From the NCBI RefSeq assembly GCF_001668675.1, contig NZ_LZKQ01000336.1:1-45100 (forward strand): a stretch of 45,100 bases of DNA. Reading direction: 5' to 3'. Below, piece by piece: positions 34,541 to 42,540 of this stretch (its first letter is position 1; every line of letters starts with the position of its first letter). This DNA comes from Mycobacterium asiaticum. Its GTDB lineage: Bacteria > Actinomycetota > Actinomycetes > Mycobacteriales > Mycobacteriaceae. The notes under the pieces were generated by a model. It was not told the origin of the DNA. It did not search any database and saw nothing but the letters and a program-made list of their open reading frames with translations. The translations under genes were made by a program, and so were the position numbers.

Positions 34541-35279
34541 AGCACTGCCGTTGGCGATCGTTACCGGGGGAGCGAGGGGCATCGGTGAGGCCATTGTGGC
34601 GGAGCTGATCGCCACCGGCCATCGGGTGGCCGCGCTCGATATCAACGCCAAAGCCATTGCTGTGGCCAGGGATTCGGATGCAGCGCGAGCCGGGCTGCTG
34701 TTGCCGGTGGAGTTGTCCATTACTGACCGGGATGCCGTCGAACACGCGCTTGGTGAGCTGGCCGAGCGGCACGGGCCGCTGAGCGCGCTGGTCAACAATG
34801 CCGGGATGACCCTGCCTGCAACCTTTTTGGATCAAACCGATGAGGACTGGGACCGTATCGTCGATGTCAACCTCAAGGGCACGTTCGTGGTGGGTCAGGT
34901 CGCGGCCAGGCAGATGGTGGCCGAAGGCCGCGGCGCGATTGTCAACGTCAGCTCGGTCTCGGCTCATGGTGTGCGCACTGGTCCGCCCGCGTACGCGGCT
35001 GCCAAGGCTGGCGTGGAAGGACTGAGCCGGCTGATGGCCGTCCAGCTCGGCCCGCTCGGCGTTCGCGTCAATACCGTGGTGGTCGGTACCACGGCCACGC
35101 CCTGGTTACTGTCGCGCAAGAGTGACGACGAGCTCGCCCGGATGCGCCAAACGACGTTGACCGGGCAGATTGGCGATCCCGGCGACGTCGCGAGCATGGT
35201 CGCATTCCTGTGTTCTCCCGCGGCCAAACACATCACCGGCCAGCTCATCTCGATTTCCGGTGGGCAATGGATGCCTTAG
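34530..35279 (+). CDS. SDR-family oxidoreductase (3-oxoacyl reductase/3-hydroxyacyl-CoA dehydrogenase-like)
   Basis: 249 aa classical SDR: TGGARGIGEAI cofactor motif, NNAGM, and Tyr155/Lys159 (YAAAK). GTG 34530 follows GGGAGG and overlaps the TetR end. Classical SDRs of this length oxidise 3-hydroxyacyl-CoA or reduce 3-oxoacyl groups; placed after a MaoC hydratase, the dehydrogenase step of beta-oxidation is the simplest reading. Confidence 0.9.
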   Translation: MSDEALPLAIVTGGARGIGEAIVAELIATGHRVAALDINAKAIAVARDSDAARAGLLLPVELSITDRDAVEHALGELAERHGPLSALVNNAGMTLPATFLDQTDEDWDRIVDVNLKGTFVVGQVAARQMVAEGRGAIVNVSSVSAHGVRTGPPAYAAAKAGVEGLSRLMAVQLGPLGVRVNTVVVGTTATPWLLSRKSDDELARMRQTTLTGQIGDPGDVASMVAFLCSPAAKHITGQLISISGGQWMP

Positions 35280-35315
35280 CGGTTGCGCGGTACAGTAAGA
35301 CATTTAATGACTGAG

Positions 35316-35324
35316 TGTTTAGTC
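35316..35324 (+). promoter_or_regulatory. TGTTTAGTC motif upstream of crotonase-FadD operon
   Basis: The nonamer lies 11 bases before ATG 35336, in a 56 bp gap that also contains AAGACATTTAATGACT. The same nonamer occurs at 11311-11319 and, on the minus strand, at 40387-40395. Because its distance to the start differs in each case, it is more likely an operator half-site than a core promoter element. Confidence 0.4.
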
Positions 35325-35335
35325 TTGAGGCGAGG

Positions 35336-36109
35336 ATGGCCGTGGATCTGAAGCGGATTTTGTTCGACGTCAGCCAACATGTCGCGACAATCACGATCAA
35401 CCGCCCGGAGCGGCTCAACGCGACCGACGACTTGACCCGCACCGAGTTGGGCATAGCGTGGGCGCGAGTGCGCGAGGACCCCGGCATTCGGGTCGCCATC
35501 ATCACCGGCGCCGGCGACCGGGCTTTCTCTGCGGGACAGGACATCCGGGCCACCGCCGAGGGCGGCATCCGTAACAAGATTCCCGGCTCGCGCCTGCATC
35601 ACAATGTCTGGAAGCCGGTCATCTGTGCGCTCAATGGCATGGCGGTGGGCGGTGGTCTGCACCAGGTCGCCGACTCCGACCTGATCATCGCGGCCGAACA
35701 CGCCGAACTGATCGACACGCACCTGGCGGTCGGCAATGTCTTCGCGCTCGAGGCCGCGGTGCTGTTGCGCCGAATGCCATTGTCCATGGTGATGCAGTTG
35801 GCGTTGATGACCAAGAACGGCCGCATCAGTGCTCAGCGCGGCTACGAGATCGGGCTGATCAACGAAGTGGTGCCCGCCGACCAACTGCAGAGCCGGGCGC
35901 GCGAAATCGCGCTGGACATCGCGAAACTATCACCGGCGACCGTACAGGCATCCATCAAAGCGATGTGGACCAGCCTGGATGTCGGACTGCACGCCGCGAA
36001 CGATGTCGCTTATCGCTATGTGCTGCAGCATCAGCTGACCCATCCCGATTACCGAGAGGGGATGGTCGCGTTCGCCGAAAAGCGTGAGCCTCGTTGGGTC
36101 GTGCAATGA
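35336..36109 (+). CDS. Crotonase-family protein
   Basis: 257 aa: VATITINRPERLNATDDL, GDRAFSAGQDIRATAEGG, LNGMAVGGGLHQVADSDLI. His occupies both positions of the hydratase Glu pair, so it is not a standard hydratase. ATG 35336 has GAGG upstream; a GTG at 35315 would add seven residues. First gene of crotonase-ligase-SnoaL-dehydrogenase unit. Confidence 0.88.
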   Translation: MAVDLKRILFDVSQHVATITINRPERLNATDDLTRTELGIAWARVREDPGIRVAIITGAGDRAFSAGQDIRATAEGGIRNKIPGSRLHHNVWKPVICALNGMAVGGGLHQVADSDLIIAAEHAELIDTHLAVGNVFALEAAVLLRRMPLSMVMQLALMTKNGRISAQRGYEIGLINEVVPADQLQSRAREIALDIAKLSPATVQASIKAMWTSLDVGLHAANDVAYRYVLQHQLTHPDYREGMVAFAEKREPRWVVQ

Positions 36110-36122
36110 CAGCGGGTGCCCG

Positions 36123-37754
36123 GTGAACCGGACGTTCAGCTACGAGCCGCTGCCGTACCCGGCGGTGGCTCCGGCGATGCTAAGAGCGCTGGCCGCCTCC
36201 TATGGCGACAATGATTTGGTCGTCTCCTCGATCGGCGATGGCCGCGTCGAGCGGATCACCTATGGGCAGGCCGATGCCCGTTCGGCGGAACTGGCCCGCC
36301 GTCTGCTGGCCGCGGGCGTCACCAAAGCTGTCCGTGTCGGGGTCATGGCACCCAATGGACCGGATTTCGTCGTCGCCTTCCTGGCGATCACGCGTATCGG
36401 TGCGGTCGCGGTGCCGATCAACACGTTCTTCCGGCCGGCGGAATTGCGGTGGCTGCTGCGTGACGCCGACATCCACACGCTGCTGGCGGTGGACACGTTG
36501 CTCGGCAAAGACCTGTTGGCCCGGATCGGCGAGGCGATCGGGGATATCACCACCGCGGGCACTCAGTTGGCCCTGCAGCGACTCCCGCAGCTGCGCAATG
36601 TGTTTGCCCTCGGTGACACTGGGCGCAGTTGGCCCAGCACATGGCCAGAACCGATGCCCGAGGCATTCTTGCGTGCGACCGAGGCGACGCTGCGGCCGGC
36701 TGATGATCTTGTGGTCATTTACACATCGGGCAGCACGTCGGATCCCAAGGGGATCATCCACACCCACGCCACCGTGATCACACACTCCCGGTTCATCGCC
36801 ACCCAACACGAATGGAAGCCGCACGACCGGGTTTACGTCCCGATGGCGTTCTTCTGGGTTGGAGGTCTGGTATTCGGGCTGCTGGGCCCGATGCAGACAG
36901 GCGCGACGATTCTGACCGAGCACAAGTTCGAGCCGGGCGATGTACTGCGACTGCTCGCCTCCGAACGCGCTACCTACACAACGGGTTTCCCGCACATCGG
37001 ACCGGCCTTGGCCAACCACCCCGACTTCGCACGTACCGATTTGTCGGCGCTGCGTGACGGCTACCAGCAGGTGCTGCTGGCGCCGGAGCTGCGGGTGGCT
37101 GATCCGACGCTGCGGGTGGCCCAGCTCGGCATGACCGAAACCTGCAGCTCCCACACGTGGTGGCCGCCCCACGAGCCGGTGCCGGAGAGCAAGCGTGGCT
37201 CGCTCGGCGTCTCCGCACCCGGATACGAACACAAGATTGTCGACGGTTCTGGCGTCGAGGTACCCACTGGCACGGTTGGCGAGATCTGCGTGCGGGGAAC
37301 GGCGATGATGCGCGGGATGGTGGGCCGCGAGCGCGCCGAGCTGTTTGATAGCGACGGCTGGTACCACACCAAGGACGCCGGGTATCTCGACGACGACGGG
37401 CACCTGTACTTCACCGGCCGGATCGACGACATGATCAAGACGTCTGGCGCCAACGTCGCGCCGGTTGAGGTCGAGACGGTGATCAGCCAGATCGACGCCG
37501 TCCGGATCGCCTACGTCATAGGCCTACCCGACGCCGACAAAGGGGCTGTGGTGTGCGCGGTGGTGGTACTCAACGAAGGCGAACGTGCGACCAGTGAGAG
37601 ACTGATCGCGACCTGCCGAGAACAGCTGGCCGCCTACAAAATTCCGAAGCGTTGGGTGATCCTGCCCAGCGCCGAGCAGCTGCCGTACACCACAACCGAC
37701 AAGATCGATAAGGCACGGCTGGTCCAGCTGGTAGCCGCCGGGGAGCTGCTATGA
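36123..37754 (+). CDS. Acyl-CoA ligase (AMP-forming, FadD-like)
   Basis: 543 aa adenylate-forming ligase: VIYTSGSTSDPKGIIHTH P-loop, GMTETCSSHTWW, HTKDAGYLDDDGHLYFTGRIDDMIKTSG hinge region and the catalytic Lys527 in TTTDKIDKARL. It makes an acyl-CoA from a carboxylic acid with ATP. GTG 36123 starts 13 bp after the crotonase; the longer frame from 36084 lies within the crotonase gene. The SnoaL-like gene overlaps its stop (ATGA). Confidence 0.92.
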   Translation: MNRTFSYEPLPYPAVAPAMLRALAASYGDNDLVVSSIGDGRVERITYGQADARSAELARRLLAAGVTKAVRVGVMAPNGPDFVVAFLAITRIGAVAVPINTFFRPAELRWLLRDADIHTLLAVDTLLGKDLLARIGEAIGDITTAGTQLALQRLPQLRNVFALGDTGRSWPSTWPEPMPEAFLRATEATLRPADDLVVIYTSGSTSDPKGIIHTHATVITHSRFIATQHEWKPHDRVYVPMAFFWVGGLVFGLLGPMQTGATILTEHKFEPGDVLRLLASERATYTTGFPHIGPALANHPDFARTDLSALRDGYQQVLLAPELRVADPTLRVAQLGMTETCSSHTWWPPHEPVPESKRGSLGVSAPGYEHKIVDGSGVEVPTGTVGEICVRGTAMMRGMVGRERAELFDSDGWYHTKDAGYLDDDGHLYFTGRIDDMIKTSGANVAPVEVETVISQIDAVRIAYVIGLPDADKGAVVCAVVVLNEGERATSERLIATCREQLAAYKIPKRWVILPSAEQLPYTTTDKIDKARLVQLVAAGELL

Positions 37755-38401
37755 CGGACCTGGCGGCACTCCAGGCGCGGATTGAACGTTTAGAAGCGCT
37801 GGACGAGATCAGGCAACTGGCCGCCAAATACGCTGTGGCCCTGGACATGCGCGATTTCGATGCCTTGGCGAACCTGTTTGTGCCCGATGTGGGTGTGCCG
37901 GGCAGGCGGCGCGGCCGCGAAGCATTGCGGCAGTGGTACGACACGGAGATCCGGCGCTCGCTGCTGGGCAGCGCTCACGGCGTACTGGGTCATGTCATCG
38001 ACGTCCACGACGGATGTCGGGCCACGGGATTGGTCTACTCCCGCAACGATCTGGAGACGGAGTCGGCATGGGTCATCGAGTTGCTGGCGTATCTGGATAG
38101 CTACGAAAGGCAGGATGGGCGTTGGTATTTCGCCCGAAGGACGCCATTGTTCTGGTATCAGAGCGACATCACTGATCCGCCCGTAGGCCCGCACAAGATG
38201 CGCTGGCCCGGCACCACCGCGCACGACGGTGCTTTTCATGAGGCGTTTCCGTCCTGGGATGCATTTCAGCACGCCGACCCCGGACGTTTCGACCGGCCCG
38301 TGCCGGCTCCCGCGGCGGTGGGTAGCTGGCTTGCGACCCTGCACCGTGGGCAGGACACCCCGCGAGTCGACCCGACGGGCCGAAACGGCGGCGCGCGCTG
38401 A
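37751..38401 (+). CDS. SnoaL-like (NTF2-fold) protein
   Basis: 216 aa: IERLEALDEIRQLAAKYAVALDMRDFDALANLF is the typical first helix pair; QDGRWYFARRTPLFWYQ is the late strand. ATG 37751 overlaps the ligase stop. This is the third SnoaL-like gene in the window and, like the one at 28405, follows genes for CoA-ester metabolism. A role in isomerising or dehydrating a cyclic intermediate is possible but unproven. Confidence 0.85.
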   Translation: MTDLAALQARIERLEALDEIRQLAAKYAVALDMRDFDALANLFVPDVGVPGRRRGREALRQWYDTEIRRSLLGSAHGVLGHVIDVHDGCRATGLVYSRNDLETESAWVIELLAYLDSYERQDGRWYFARRTPLFWYQSDITDPPVGPHKMRWPGTTAHDGAFHEAFPSWDAFQHADPGRFDRPVPAPAAVGSWLATLHRGQDTPRVDPTGRNGGAR

Positions 38402-38402
38402 C

Positions 38403-39530
38403 ATGGCTAACGGCACGAGGAATTTCGCACTCAGCGATGATCAAAACGAGTTGCGTCGCACCGTCCGTGCGTTTCTGGAGAACAAGGCCGACGAAGCCGC
38501 CGTACGCCGGCAGCTGGAATCCCCCGTCGGCTACGACGCCGCGGTGTGGCGTCAGATGTCCGCTCAGCTCGGCCTGACGGGATTGGTGATTCCCGAGGAA
38601 CTGGGTGGCCAGGGCTTCACCTTCGTCGAACTCGGCATCGTTGCCGAGGAACTGGGCAGATGTCTACTGCCGACACCCTTTTTCGCATCGGCCGTTCTTG
38701 CCGCCGGCCTCCTGCTCAGTACCGGTGATTCGGAAGCCCAGACGCGGTACCTGCCGGGTATCGGCACGGGGTCGACGGTCGCAACCGTGGCAGTCACCGA
38801 GAGTTCAGGGCGTTGGCAACCCGAGAGCATTCAGGCATGTGCCCGCAGTGCAGCCGACGGATGGGTGCTGGACGGAGCGAAGACCTACGTTCTGGACGGC
38901 TGTGGCGCCGACGTGATGTTCGTGGCCGCACGAACCGGAGTAGGCATCTCGCTATTCGCCGTCGACGACTTCGCGACGGTGGTGCGCCGGCCGTTGTCGA
39001 CCCTCGACCCCACGCGCAGGCAGGCGCGCATCGAGTTCGGCGCTACCCAGGCAAGCCTCATCGGACAGGAGGGGCAGGGCTGGCCCGTCTTGGCGCGCAC
39101 CCTCGCATTGGGCGCCTCGGTGTTGGCGGCCGAACAAGTCGGCGGCGCCCAACGATGCGTGCAGATGGCCGTTGACTACGCGAAGGTACGCAAGCAATTC
39201 GGCAAGCCGATTGGATCGTTCCAAGCGATCCGGCACAAGTGCGCCGACATCTATCTCGACGTCGAATGTGCCCGTGGGGCGGCCTATTACGCCCTGCAAG
39301 CGGCTGCTGCATCGTCGGACGAACTCCCGGCCGCGGCGTCGCTGGCCAAGGCCTGCAGTTCAGAAGCCTACGCACGTGCCGCCGCGGCCAACATCCAGAT
39401 CCACGGTGGCATCGGTTTCACCTGGGAGCATCCCGCCCACCTGTATTTCAAGCGCGCCAAGTCCTCCGGACATCTGCTGGGGGATGCGACCTTTCACCGC
39501 TCGTTGCTCGCCGACCTGGTCGGGATCTGA
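38403..39530 (+). CDS. Acyl-CoA dehydrogenase, beta-type, without adjacent partner
   Basis: 375 aa dehydrogenase fold: FALSDDQNELRRTVRAFLENKA, LGLTGLVIPEELGGQGFTFVELG, VDYAKVRKQFGKPIGSFQAIRH, HGGIGFTWEHPAHLY. The helix-G stretch (ARTLALGASVLAAEQVG) has no YERV-type Glu, and no EPEAGSD is present, so by comparison with the other pairs it is beta-type. No alpha gene is adjacent. The unpaired alpha-type gene at 21758-22960 may be its partner; alternatively it is active alone with another base. ATG 38403 starts 1 bp after the SnoaL stop. Confidence 0.88.
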   Translation: MANGTRNFALSDDQNELRRTVRAFLENKADEAAVRRQLESPVGYDAAVWRQMSAQLGLTGLVIPEELGGQGFTFVELGIVAEELGRCLLPTPFFASAVLAAGLLLSTGDSEAQTRYLPGIGTGSTVATVAVTESSGRWQPESIQACARSAADGWVLDGAKTYVLDGCGADVMFVAARTGVGISLFAVDDFATVVRRPLSTLDPTRRQARIEFGATQASLIGQEGQGWPVLARTLALGASVLAAEQVGGAQRCVQMAVDYAKVRKQFGKPIGSFQAIRHKCADIYLDVECARGAAYYALQAAAASSDELPAAASLAKACSSEAYARAAAANIQIHGGIGFTWEHPAHLYFKRAKSSGHLLGDATFHRSLLADLVGI

Positions 39531-39535
39531 CGCAC

Positions 39536-40345
39536 TCAGAAGTCGGTCCCGCCGTCGATGTTTATCGCCGCACCGGTGAGATAGGCGGCGCGGTCACCCA
39601 GCAGGAAGGCGATCAACTCTCCCGCTTCCTTCGGTCGGCCACCCCGACCAAGCGCCACCCGCATGTTCCAGTCCGGATTGCTGGCCAGGTGGGTGTATAT
39701 CGCGTCCTGCAATGGCACCCCGTACTCGGCGGCGCGTTGCGCCCGGATGAAGTCATTGACCTCGGTATCGAAGAGCCCCGGACATACCGTGTTGACCCGG
39801 ATTCCGTCGGCCCCATGCGTTTTCGCCAGGATCTTCGACAGCGTCAACACGGCCGCCTTGAGGGCGTTGTACGGCGGAATCAGTATTTTCGGTGCCCGGA
39901 CGGAATAGGCGGCGGTCGTGACGATCGTTCCGCCCCCGTTGCGCTGCAGGTGCGGTATGACCGCCCGGCACGAACGCACCGTCGCCATCAGGATCATCTG
40001 GTAGTACCAATCCCAAGACTCATCGGAATGCTCGAGAAACGGCCCCTGTTGGTTCATCGGTCCCGCGGTGACGGCGAGACCGTGTAGCGGCCCGAGGCTG
40101 CTAGCAGCCTGGTGGATTGCGCGTTCGACGCCGTCACCGGGGGCTGCGGCGTCGACCGCAATGCCCACCGCGCGGATCCCATGCCGTTCGGCCAACTGTG
40201 CTGCGCGGGCGCCGGCGCGGTCCTCGTCGCGTGCCAATAGAGCAACATTCGCGCCATCCGCAGCCAGCTGCTCGGCGGCGGCGAATCCGATGCCGGTCGT
40301 GCCGCCCACCAGGACGAAATTGCCTCCTGAGACGCCGAGGTCCAT
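39536..40345 (-). CDS. SDR-family oxidoreductase
   Basis: 269 aa SDR: FVLVGGTTGIGFAAAEQL (variant glycine motif), LLARDEDRAG, catalytic Tyr159/Lys163 (YNALK), and the C-terminal YLTGAAINIDGGTDF. ATG 40345 has GGGAGA upstream. It is monocistronic, divergent from a second SDR over a 112 bp region with a palindrome, and convergent with the dehydrogenase (5 bp). Confidence 0.9.
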   Translation of the reverse strand: MDLGVSGGNFVLVGGTTGIGFAAAEQLAADGANVALLARDEDRAGARAAQLAERHGIRAVGIAVDAAAPGDGVERAIHQAASSLGPLHGLAVTAGPMNQQGPFLEHSDESWDWYYQMILMATVRSCRAVIPHLQRNGGGTIVTTAAYSVRAPKILIPPYNALKAAVLTLSKILAKTHGADGIRVNTVCPGLFDTEVNDFIRAQRAAEYGVPLQDAIYTHLASNPDWNMRVALGRGGRPKEAGELIAFLLGDRAAYLTGAAINIDGGTDF

Positions 40346-40386
40346 GCTGTCTCCCTTGGTCGGTCCGGCTCGTTGCCTAGTAGTTC

Positions 40387-40411
40387 GACTAAACATAGTG
40401 TGTACTATTGT
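40387..40411. promoter_or_regulatory. Palindrome and TGTTTAGTC motif between two divergent SDR genes
   Basis: GACTAAACA at 40387-40395 is TGTTTAGTC on the minus strand. It overlaps ATAGT-GTGT-ACTAT (40395-40408), flanked by AACA and TTGTT on the outside. The site lies 42 bases from the minus-strand SDR start and 47 from the plus-strand one, so it could control both. Confidence 0.5.
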
Positions 40412-40457
40412 TCTTCATCATCGTGTTGGGGCGGCGGGCATCCCCGGAGAGGGCGTC

Positions 40458-41216
40458 ATGGCTGAACGGACGCTGGCCGGTAAGCGCGTAGTGGTCGTCG
40501 GAGCCTCGGCTGGCATCGGGCGGGCCTTCGCGGTACGAGCCGGTAAGGAAGGAGCGGTCCTGCTCGCCGCGGCCCGTCGACCGGATCGGCTCGCCGAAGC
40601 CGTTGCCGAGGCCGGTTGCGGCACGCCGGTTGTCGCGGACGCACGCAATGCCGAGGACTGTGCACGGATCGCCGACACGGCTCGGGACCGTTTCGGCGCC
40701 ATCGACCTGCTGTTTGTCTCCATCGGATATGCCCCGCTTCGCATGTTCGCCGACACCTCGTCGGACGAGTGGTTCGACGTGCTGCAGACCAATGTGGTGG
40801 CTGTCCATCGCGTGGTGAAGGCGTGCCTGCCGGTGCTGAGGCCGGCGGCGGTGGTGGCGACGATGACCTCGGAAACCGTCGGGCAACCGCGGGCGGCGTT
40901 GGGCGCCTACTCCGCCAGCAAGGCGGCGCTGGCTGAGAGTATGAACGCTTGGCGTACCGAACATCCCGAATTCCGGTTTTGCGATGTCACGGTGGGCGGG
41001 ACGGTGCCCACCGAGTTCACGGCCGCGTTCGACGCCGAGCTATTGGGTGTCGCCGTGCAGCAGTGGATCGCTCGAGGTTTACTGCAGCAGACGATGATGA
41101 CGCCGGACGATGTCGCAGACGTGCTGGCGGGGATGTTTGCCAGCGTGCTTGATTTCCCGGGTGTCGGGCCCGAAAGTCTTGTCCTGCGGCCGGCCTCACC
41201 GATGGTGAGCCCGTGA
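40458..41216 (+). CDS. SDR-family oxidoreductase
   Basis: 252 aa: VVVVGASAGIGRAFAVRAG, VSIGYAPLRMFADTS, catalytic Tyr151/Lys155 (YSASK). ATG 40458 has GGAGAGGG upstream. A DUF427-thioesterase gene follows 28 bp downstream and then a P450, so an alcohol-to-ketone step on a P450 product is plausible. Confidence 0.9.
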   Translation: MAERTLAGKRVVVVGASAGIGRAFAVRAGKEGAVLLAAARRPDRLAEAVAEAGCGTPVVADARNAEDCARIADTARDRFGAIDLLFVSIGYAPLRMFADTSSDEWFDVLQTNVVAVHRVVKACLPVLRPAAVVATMTSETVGQPRAALGAYSASKAALAESMNAWRTEHPEFRFCDVTVGGTVPTEFTAAFDAELLGVAVQQWIARGLLQQTMMTPDDVADVLAGMFASVLDFPGVGPESLVLRPASPMVSP

Positions 41217-41244
41217 CCGTGGATACCGATGGGATGATCTGCAG

Positions 41245-42528
41245 ATGACGACGACTCAAGTCCGATCGGCCTGGCCGGATCACCCCGACTACCGAATCGA
41301 GGCCGTCCCCTGTTCTCGGTCCGCCCAGGTTTGGTTCGGTGACGTCTTACTTGCCGAGAGCGATCGTTGCCTGGTGGTCACGGAGACCGATCACGACGAC
41401 AGGCTCTATTTCCCGCAATCCGATGTCCGCTGGGAACATTTCGCACCGTCGGAGCACACCAGCGTCTGCCCCTTCAAAGGACGAGCGAATTACTGGAATC
41501 TGACTGGGGCGGATGCAGCGATCGACAACGTTGTCTGGACCTACCGCACCCCGTTGGCCGAGGTGGCGGCGATCGCGGGCTATGTGTCGTTTTACCAGGA
41601 GTCGCTGCGGGTGGTGCTGCTCGACGACTGGCCGGACGGGTCGACGGTGGCCGTGTCCTTCCCGTTGTGGGGTGACGCCGAGGAGTTGCGCAGACTCATC
41701 GATGTGGTACCCGACGGAGCCGACCGGTTCCTCGGACTGGCCCATGGGCCGACTCGACGTAATGTGGTCGAGGGCGGTCAATTGTTGGCCGAGTCCATCG
41801 TCGCTGTGGCAAAAACGTTCCCAGCACAGCGGATTACGTCAGCCTCGATGATTTTCGCCAAGTCGGCCTCCTTCGACGCGCCAGTGAACGTAGCTGTCGA
41901 GACCCTTCGCCGGGGTCGCACGTTCTCGTCGGCGCACGTCAAGATCACCCAGCACGGAATACTGCGCAGCGCGGGCGTCGTCTTGGCCGATGCCGGTGCG
42001 GTCGACGTGATGCGCGACGTCGAACCGATGCCGGATCTGCCAGGACCCGACGCGGCGATTCCGTTCTCGGGTTTCGGCATGACGGGTCGGGAGATTCGGG
42101 TCATCGACGCGGCCTACGATCCCGACCCGGACCGGCTGGGACCCCCGGTCATCAATGCGTGGGTGCGCTTTCGCGACGACCCCGGTACGCCGACTTTGCG
42201 AGCTGCTCTGCTTGCCCAGTCGACCACGCACTGGACCATCGCGGCGGCGATGCAACCGCACCGCGGACTCGGTGAAGCGCGCGCACATATCACACTGTCA
42301 ACCGGAATTATGAAGGCTGACATCGCCTTTCACGATGACGTCGACATCACGGACTGGCTGCTGTATGTCAATAACGCCTTTTGGTCGGGTCGTGGTCTGG
42401 CGCAGGGTGACGGCCGGGTGTTCACCCAGGACGGACGATTGGCGGCGTCATACACCATTCAGGCGATGGTGCGTGACTTCGCGCAAGATCCAAGGGCAAT
42501 GGGGCATGACAGTCGCACGGCGATGTGA
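41245..42528 (+). CDS. Fusion protein: DUF427 domain plus TesB-like acyl-CoA thioesterase
   Basis: 427 aa with two clear parts. Residues about 15-120 are DUF427 (VWFGDVLLAESDRCLVV, FPQSDVRWEHFAPSEHTSVCPFKGRANYW). From about 150 a double-hotdog, TesB-type thioesterase follows (FPAQRITSASMIFAKSASF, VNAWVRFRDDP, ending DWLLYVNNAFWSGRGLAQG and FTQDGRLAASYTIQAMVR). It should release CoA from an acyl-CoA; DUF427 has no firmly known role. ATG 41245 has only a weak Shine-Dalgarno sequence. A P450 follows 12 bp downstream. Confidence 0.87.
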   Translation: MTTTQVRSAWPDHPDYRIEAVPCSRSAQVWFGDVLLAESDRCLVVTETDHDDRLYFPQSDVRWEHFAPSEHTSVCPFKGRANYWNLTGADAAIDNVVWTYRTPLAEVAAIAGYVSFYQESLRVVLLDDWPDGSTVAVSFPLWGDAEELRRLIDVVPDGADRFLGLAHGPTRRNVVEGGQLLAESIVAVAKTFPAQRITSASMIFAKSASFDAPVNVAVETLRRGRTFSSAHVKITQHGILRSAGVVLADAGAVDVMRDVEPMPDLPGPDAAIPFSGFGMTGREIRVIDAAYDPDPDRLGPPVINAWVRFRDDPGTPTLRAALLAQSTTHWTIAAAMQPHRGLGEARAHITLSTGIMKADIAFHDDVDITDWLLYVNNAFWSGRGLAQGDGRVFTQDGRLAASYTIQAMVRDFAQDPRAMGHDSRTAM

Positions 42529-42540
42529 GGGAGAGACGTT

